A stretch of 10,283 bases of DNA from Firmicutes bacterium UBA3932. GTDB lineage: Bacteria; Bacillota; Clostridia; Peptostreptococcales; Anaerovoracaceae. The notes below the pieces were generated by a model that was given only the letters and a program-made list of their open reading frames with translations, searched no databases and was not told the DNA's origin. Positions 6,562 through 10,283 of this stretch are shown here, one piece after another. Each line of letters opens with the position of its first letter. Within the stretch, counting starts at the first letter, position 1. Made by a program: the position numbers and the translations under genes. The DNA lies in NCBI GenBank assembly GCA_002385825.1, contig DGEG01000023.1, positions 13,664 to 23,946 of the forward strand, in the 5' to 3' direction.

Positions 6562-7344
6562 TTAAAGATTCTTCTCTTTCATTAACCCGTCCAAAATAAA
6601 CCTGATTTTATTGTCACCGTGGCCCGCTTTCATGCCGCCGTCAATGTAAATATCTTCACCCGTTATGTACCTGCAATCGTCTGAGACAAGAAAATGAATC
6701 AGCGCTGCCGCTTCCTCAGGTTTGCACATGCGCCCCAGAGGCGTCAGGATTCCTACAACCTGAAGCTCCGTCTCGCAACCGTCAGCATATGCCATGGGGG
6801 TGTCAATGGTGTTGGGGCAAATACAGTTGACACGAATTCCCCGATCCGCATATTCTATGGCCGCTGCTTTGGTAATCCCCACCACTGCGCATTTGGAAGC
6901 GATATAGGCTCCGTATCCCGAAAAATCGCCGTTCGCCGAGTTTGAAGCCGTATTTACGATGGATCCTCCATCCTTCATGTTCCTTGCCCCGTATTTTATA
7001 CCTAAAAGCACTCCCAGGGCATTTACACGAAACAGTTTTTCATAATCCTCTAACACGGCATCGTCGATACGCTGTTCGGGCATAATGATCCCCGCATTGT
7101 TGATCACTATATCTAGAGGGCCAAAGAGCTCCGCGGCGGTTTTCATAAGCCGCTCCACCTGCTCTTCTTTCGTTACATCCGTCTGTATGAAAGTGCATCC
7201 GATTTCTTCCGCAAGTTGGCTGCAATCTCTCTTATCCGCCATGACAACAGCAGCTCCTGCCGCCACGAATCTCTTAACGGTAGCCAAACCCAGCCCGGAA
7301 CCTCCGCCGGTAACCACTGCGATCTTGCCTTTTAACGAAAACAT
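6562..7344 (-). CDS. Short-chain dehydrogenase/reductase, substrate unknown
   Basis: A classical SDR of 260 residues, probably a soluble NAD(P)-dependent alcohol or ketone oxidoreductase. The Rossmann motif TGGGSGLG is at 12-19. Asp37 follows strand 2 (MADKRD), which usually favours NAD over NADP. NNAG is at 82-85, Asn109 in helix 4, a serine in NTASNS at 134/136, and YIASK gives Tyr147 and Lys151. The tail ITGEDIYIDGGM is typical of the 3-oxoacyl-ACP reductase/butanediol/glucose dehydrogenase-like group; motifs cannot fix the substrate. GGAAGGAG precedes ATG 7344. It lies 23 bases after the NAD kinase-like gene, so the two are cotranscribed. Pairing with an AcoX-like gene recalls acetoin catabolism clusters, but no acetoin dehydrogenase genes are in the window. 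Confidence 0.92.
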   Translation of the reverse strand: MFSLKGKIAVVTGGGSGLGLATVKRFVAAGAAVVMADKRDCSQLAEEIGCTFIQTDVTKEEQVERLMKTAAELFGPLDIVINNAGIIMPEQRIDDAVLEDYEKLFRVNALGVLLGIKYGARNMKDGGSIVNTASNSANGDFSGYGAYIASKCAVVGITKAAAIEYADRGIRVNCICPNTIDTPMAYADGCETELQVVGILTPLGRMCKPEEAAALIHFLVSDDCRYITGEDIYIDGGMKAGHGDNKIRFILDGLMKEKNL

Positions 7345-7367
7345 ACGCTCCTTCCTTTCTATTTTTA

Positions 7368-8501
7368 TCAGTATGCGACCCGATAAACCATCTGGCGGTT
7401 CATGGAAGTTATCACCTTCACATATCCTGACAGCATTTCATTGACTTCAGCATCTCCCGTATCCACGAGGAGGGGTTTTCCACCGAGAGCTATCATCTTG
7501 CTCTCGGTTGCCCCTACGATTATGTTTTCTTTACCCACTCTCCGAAGAACTCTATGGCTCAATTGCTGATTCCCTCTTCCGAAAAGATAACCCTGTCCGC
7601 CTATAACAGTGACAATGACCTTCACGGGAATTCCCCTGCTTTCCATTTCATCAAGCAATTTGAGCAGACCCGCCTCGTTGAGATCGGAACCGACAAGTTG
7701 TTTGTTGAGCACCGCATCCACCCCCAACAGGGTGTTTTTCAATCCCAAAAGATCCATGACGCATCGCATCGTTGTTCCCGGCCCGACGAAATAACATACA
7801 CCCGGTTCCATATTTGTAACGATGTGAGACGCTATGGACATCATCGACTCGCCTTCCGAGCTCACGCTGCCCGCCTTGGCGCTCTGCATGAGATTCCTCA
7901 CGTTGGGGACTGTCATATAGCCGTAGAGCTTTGCCGATAATCTGTCCCGGCGAAAAGCATCTTCGTCGATATCCATTACCTCCGCTTCTCTCATCTGTAT
8001 CCGCCCGCTTCCAGAGAGAAACAGGGCAGCCGCATCTCCGGCATGAGCGGGCGTGTCCGCATAGACGGCCGAGTGAATTTTTACGCCTGCGGGAATGCCT
8101 ATGACGGGAAGGCTGTTCCCGATCACGTTATATACATCGCGAGCTGTACCGTCGCCTCCCGCAAAAAGGAGCAGCTCTGCTCCCGCTTCCCATAGATCCT
8201 TAACGGCCCTTTCCGTATCGGCCGCGGAGGTCATATTTCCGTCCAGATGACCCAATACGACGGGGTCATAACCAAGTTCTCGGGCCACGTCCTCTCCCAT
8301 GGGGCCAGGGTAGGTCAGAAGCCGGAATTTTTCTTTTAAATTCTGCAACCTTTCCAAGGCTTTAGATGCTTTTGAAGGGGCCTCCGGAACGGCTCCCATG
8401 GCAAAGGCTTTTTCAACGATGTCCTTGCCGTCGCTTCCTTTTAATCCGACTCTTCCGCCGATCCCGGCCAAAGGGTTGACGATGAACCCAAGTTTACGCA
8501 T
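7368..8501 (-). CDS. ATP-NAD kinase family protein, AcoX-like
   Basis: A 377-residue protein of the predicted ATP- or polyphosphate-dependent NAD kinase family (AcoX/COG3199 type), longer than ordinary NadK. Visible motifs: NPLAGIGG at 9-16, the NAD-kinase/diacylglycerol-kinase signature FAGGDGTARD at 113-122, and a GIPAGVKIHSAV loop at 135-146. The C-terminal half holds PGTTMRCVMDLLGL and TVIGGQGYLFGRGNQ, which I associate with this family. The expected reaction is phosphorylation of NAD to NADP, though activity is proven for few members. An inference from context: NADP made here could feed the NADPH-dependent thioredoxin reductase of the adjacent glycine reductase operon. GGGAGGAG precedes ATG 8501. 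It is separated from gcvPB by a 192-base gap holding a large palindrome, so it may have separate expression. Confidence 0.9.
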   Translation of the reverse strand: MRKLGFIVNPLAGIGGRVGLKGSDGKDIVEKAFAMGAVPEAPSKASKALERLQNLKEKFRLLTYPGPMGEDVARELGYDPVVLGHLDGNMTSAADTERAVKDLWEAGAELLLFAGGDGTARDVYNVIGNSLPVIGIPAGVKIHSAVYADTPAHAGDAAALFLSGSGRIQMREAEVMDIDEDAFRRDRLSAKLYGYMTVPNVRNLMQSAKAGSVSSEGESMMSIASHIVTNMEPGVCYFVGPGTTMRCVMDLLGLKNTLLGVDAVLNKQLVGSDLNEAGLLKLLDEMESRGIPVKVIVTVIGGQGYLFGRGNQQLSHRVLRRVGKENIIVGATESKMIALGGKPLLVDTGDAEVNEMLSGYVKVITSMNRQMVYRVAY

Positions 8502-8519
8502 AGATTCTCCTCCCGTGCT

Positions 8520-8696
8520 AAATTACTGTGTTGTACCATGCTCCGCCGGCCATGTAGCATGATAGGACGTATCTCCGCAGAAACCGTCAACCTCTTACGG
8601 CATTTTCGCGCCGGCTTTGTGAGGGCGCATAAAAATGCCTCCGGTTTCCGAGGAGATACTCCTATCATGCGTATTATCGGTAGAGCGCACAAATTA
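8520..8696. repeat. Large imperfect palindrome flanked by 6-bp direct repeats (possible MITE or structured RNA)
   Basis: The 192-base gap between gcvPB and the NAD kinase-like gene is mostly one long inverted repeat, 8557-8670. GCATGATAGGA (8557-8567) pairs perfectly with 8660-8670. After one bulged base, eight pairs follow (8569-8576 with 8652-8659), then seven (8580-8586 with 8642-8648), eight (GGCATTTT, 8599-8606 with 8632-8639) and five (8608-8612 with 8624-8628), ending in an 11-base loop. The sequence AAATTA occurs on both flanks (8520-8525 and 8691-8696) like a target duplication; the right copy includes the gcvPB stop codon. The ends share only GTG and TACC, so terminal repeats are weak. 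No uridine run follows on either strand, so it is not a standard terminator. Palindrome seen; origin inferred. Confidence 0.6.
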
Positions 8697-10250
8697 TTTC
8701 TTTGCTCTCTTTTTCTTATATGCTCTATATGTACAAGCCCATCTGTCCGGATCTGTCACGATGGAATCGTCCAATATCTTTGTATTTCCCATGGCATGAG
8801 GAGCGTTCATCACGAATTCCGGATCTTCGTAGGCTTCCTTCACGCACTGGGCCATAGCCGCCGCCCAGTAATCCAGATCCTCTTTGGAATAAGTCTCGCA
8901 AGGTTCCGGAGTGAAGGGTTCGGGAACGATCCACGGATGGTGGCTCATCCAATACCCTTGAACGCCGAAATCGCTCAGACGATTACGGATCTCCACGGTA
9001 CCGACCCCCGTATCCTCCTTAACCTTTGCCAGGCTGTATCTTGCCTGCTCAAGCCTTCTCTTGCCTTCCGCATAGGGTCTGGACACCCCGTGGATGCTAA
9101 GGAGAAGTTTATCCAGGTAGTTGTTGTTCAGCACTGAGATCTGAGCCGCCGTTTTAATACCCTCAGCGCCCATGCTGCGAATCCATGCGTAAGCCCGGAT
9201 AACGCATTGCAAATTGCCGAAGAAGCTTCTGACCTTTCCGATGCTTTCCGGCCGGTCGTAGTCAAGATAATATTTCGTTCCGTCGAATTCCACGGTAGGG
9301 ACAGGCAAATATTTCGCCAATTCTTCCCTTACCCCGTATGCTCCGGCGGCAGGACCCTCGCAGCCGTGAGGCGAAGAGAATGTTTTGTGCAGGTTGAAGT
9401 GGCATGCGTCAAAGCCCGCATCGAAGGCTCTGGCCATGCCCATGATGCCGTTGGCGTTAGCCTGATCGTAGAAACAAAGTCCTCCCGCATCGTGGACCAC
9501 TTTTACGTACTCCGCCACTTTCGGGTTAAAGATACCTGTGTCCTCCGGATTGGTAAACATTATACCCGCCGTCCGCTCTGAAACGATGGATTTGAGGGCT
9601 TCAAGATCCGGATACCCGTTTTCGTCAGGCATAAGGGTGATGACTTTAAACCCTGCTGTTGCGGGCGTGGCTCCGTCACATGGATGGGAGAAAATCGTCG
9701 TTATGACTTCGTCTCTCTGTCCAAGTTCTCCTCTGGCTTCATGGTATTTCCGCATCAGGCAGGCGTTTGTATAAGTAGCATGGGAGCCTCCTCCTGGCTG
9801 GAAGGTGAATTTCGTCATCCCGGAAATCTGCTTCAGATATTGCTCAAGCCCGTAAACGATTTCCAAAATCCCTTGAAGGGTTTCTTCCGGCTGCATGGGA
9901 TGCAAGTCTGCAAATTTGCTTGAATTCACTACTTGATCATGCATCTTGGGACTGTACTTCATGGTACAGGTGCCCTCGCCGATATCGGCGCCCAAGTCCA
10001 TGCCCATGGTCATCTGGGATAATCTCAGATAGTGCTGCAAGACATGGTACTGAGAAACTTCGGGAAGATCGATGTCCTTTTGCCTCCGCATATTTTCAGG
10101 CAGCAGGTCCATAGCAGCTCCCAGCTTTTCTTTTACTTCCTTCGCCGCTTGGGGAGGTATGATTCCTCTCTCTCCCTTTGTTCCCATTTCCATGATCAGC
10201 GGCTCGTCCCATGCCGCAGAATGAAATCTCCTGAGTTTGACGTCTTTCAT
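8694..10250 (-). CDS. gcvPB: Glycine dehydrogenase (decarboxylating) subunit 2, GcvPB-like
   Basis: The PLP-bearing half of a split P-protein of the glycine cleavage system, 518 residues. With subunit 1 it decarboxylates glycine and loads the aminomethyl group onto the lipoyl H-protein. Visible: SQYHVLQHYLRLSQM near 66-80, TCTMKYSPK at 94-102, FADLHPMQPEE at 113-123, the ring-binding aspartate in YDQAN (Asp262), the PLP lysine in HFNLHKTFSSPHG (Lys289), and YDRPESIGKVRSFFGN. Several normally invariant stretches differ from the P-protein consensus I remember: QPGGGSHATYT for QPAAGAHGE, and SHPCDGATPATAG where AHGTNPASA is expected. A basic tail (KKKRAKK) closes it. The upstream gene overlaps its ATG (TAATG) and GGAGG lies 10 bases before the start. 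Subunit 2 is the safest name; a paralogue with altered specificity is possible. Confidence 0.88.
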   Translation of the reverse strand: MKDVKLRRFHSAAWDEPLIMEMGTKGERGIIPPQAAKEVKEKLGAAMDLLPENMRRQKDIDLPEVSQYHVLQHYLRLSQMTMGMDLGADIGEGTCTMKYSPKMHDQVVNSSKFADLHPMQPEETLQGILEIVYGLEQYLKQISGMTKFTFQPGGGSHATYTNACLMRKYHEARGELGQRDEVITTIFSHPCDGATPATAGFKVITLMPDENGYPDLEALKSIVSERTAGIMFTNPEDTGIFNPKVAEYVKVVHDAGGLCFYDQANANGIMGMARAFDAGFDACHFNLHKTFSSPHGCEGPAAGAYGVREELAKYLPVPTVEFDGTKYYLDYDRPESIGKVRSFFGNLQCVIRAYAWIRSMGAEGIKTAAQISVLNNNYLDKLLLSIHGVSRPYAEGKRRLEQARYSLAKVKEDTGVGTVEIRNRLSDFGVQGYWMSHHPWIVPEPFTPEPCETYSKEDLDYWAAAMAQCVKEAYEDPEFVMNAPHAMGNTKILDDSIVTDPDRWACTYRAYKKKRAKK

Positions 10251-10283
10251 TATTTCAGCACCTCCTTCAGAGCGGATGCCAGT
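10250..10283 (-). CDS. C-terminal end of an upstream gene, probably gcvPA
   Basis: Eleven codons in frame at the right edge read LASALKEVLK and then TAA, whose last base is the first base of the gcvPB ATG (TAATG). Such overlaps are usual between gcvPA and gcvPB, and an ALKEVL-type helical end fits glycine dehydrogenase subunit 1. The stretch is too short for identification by sequence, so the name rests on position. Confidence 0.5.
   Translation of the reverse strand, partial: LASALKEVLK

Noticed and set aside
8557..8670. The large palindrome as an intrinsic terminator of the gcv operon.
   Set aside because: No uridine run follows on either strand, and the stem is interrupted and far longer than a usual terminator.
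8441..8692. Minus-strand small frame beginning MCALPIIRMIG across the gcvPB-kinase gap.
   Set aside because: It translates both arms of the palindrome, runs out of frame into the kinase gene, and has no ribosome site.
1..10283. CRISPR arrays, tRNA or rRNA genes, transposase genes, phage genes.
   Set aside because: No spaced direct repeats, cloverleaf or rRNA segments, and no recombinase or phage motifs were seen on either strand.

Overview
The window reads almost entirely on the minus strand. It carries the junction between a glycine cleavage (gcv) operon and a glycine reductase (grd) operon, the two halves of Stickland-type glycine fermentation. Two in-frame UGA codons read as selenocysteine, strong GGAGG ribosome sites, a GrdX gene, a tandem glycine riboswitch and roughly balanced GC (judged by eye) suggest a strictly anaerobic, amino-acid-fermenting Gram-positive of the Clostridia (Tissierella/Peptostreptococcus-like). 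A Synergistota-type anaerobe is not excluded, and the species cannot be told from this sequence.

In the direction of transcription (right to left): the last codons of a gene that is probably gcvPA; gcvPB (8694-10250), a rather divergent P-protein subunit 2; an intergenic 114-nt imperfect palindrome flanked by a 6-bp direct repeat (8520-8696); an ATP-NAD kinase/AcoX-like gene (7368-8501); and a short-chain dehydrogenase (6562-7344). The 365-base gap at 6197-6561 holds a promoter candidate, a two-aptamer glycine riboswitch, an intrinsic terminator sharing bases with the second aptamer's P1 stem, and a further hairpin. Then follow grdX, grdE, grdB (UGA = Sec350), trxB, trxA, grdA (UGA = Sec44) and grdC, which runs off the left edge after 430 codons. 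Spacings of 11-35 bases and one ATGA overlap make grdX to grdA one tight operon. A 101-base gap with a perfect 11-bp hairpin separates grdA from grdC.

How it works: the P-protein oxidises glycine to CO2, ammonia and a methylene group. GrdE/GrdB (component B) binds another glycine through a pyruvoyl group and hands a carboxymethyl group to selenoprotein GrdA. GrdC, with an unseen GrdD, releases acetyl phosphate for ATP synthesis. TrxB and TrxA re-reduce GrdA with electrons from NADPH. The riboswitch architecture predicts that glycine turns the reductase operon on. The NAD kinase-like and dehydrogenase genes between the two modules are the least explained part; a role in NADP(H) supply or redox balance is only inferred.
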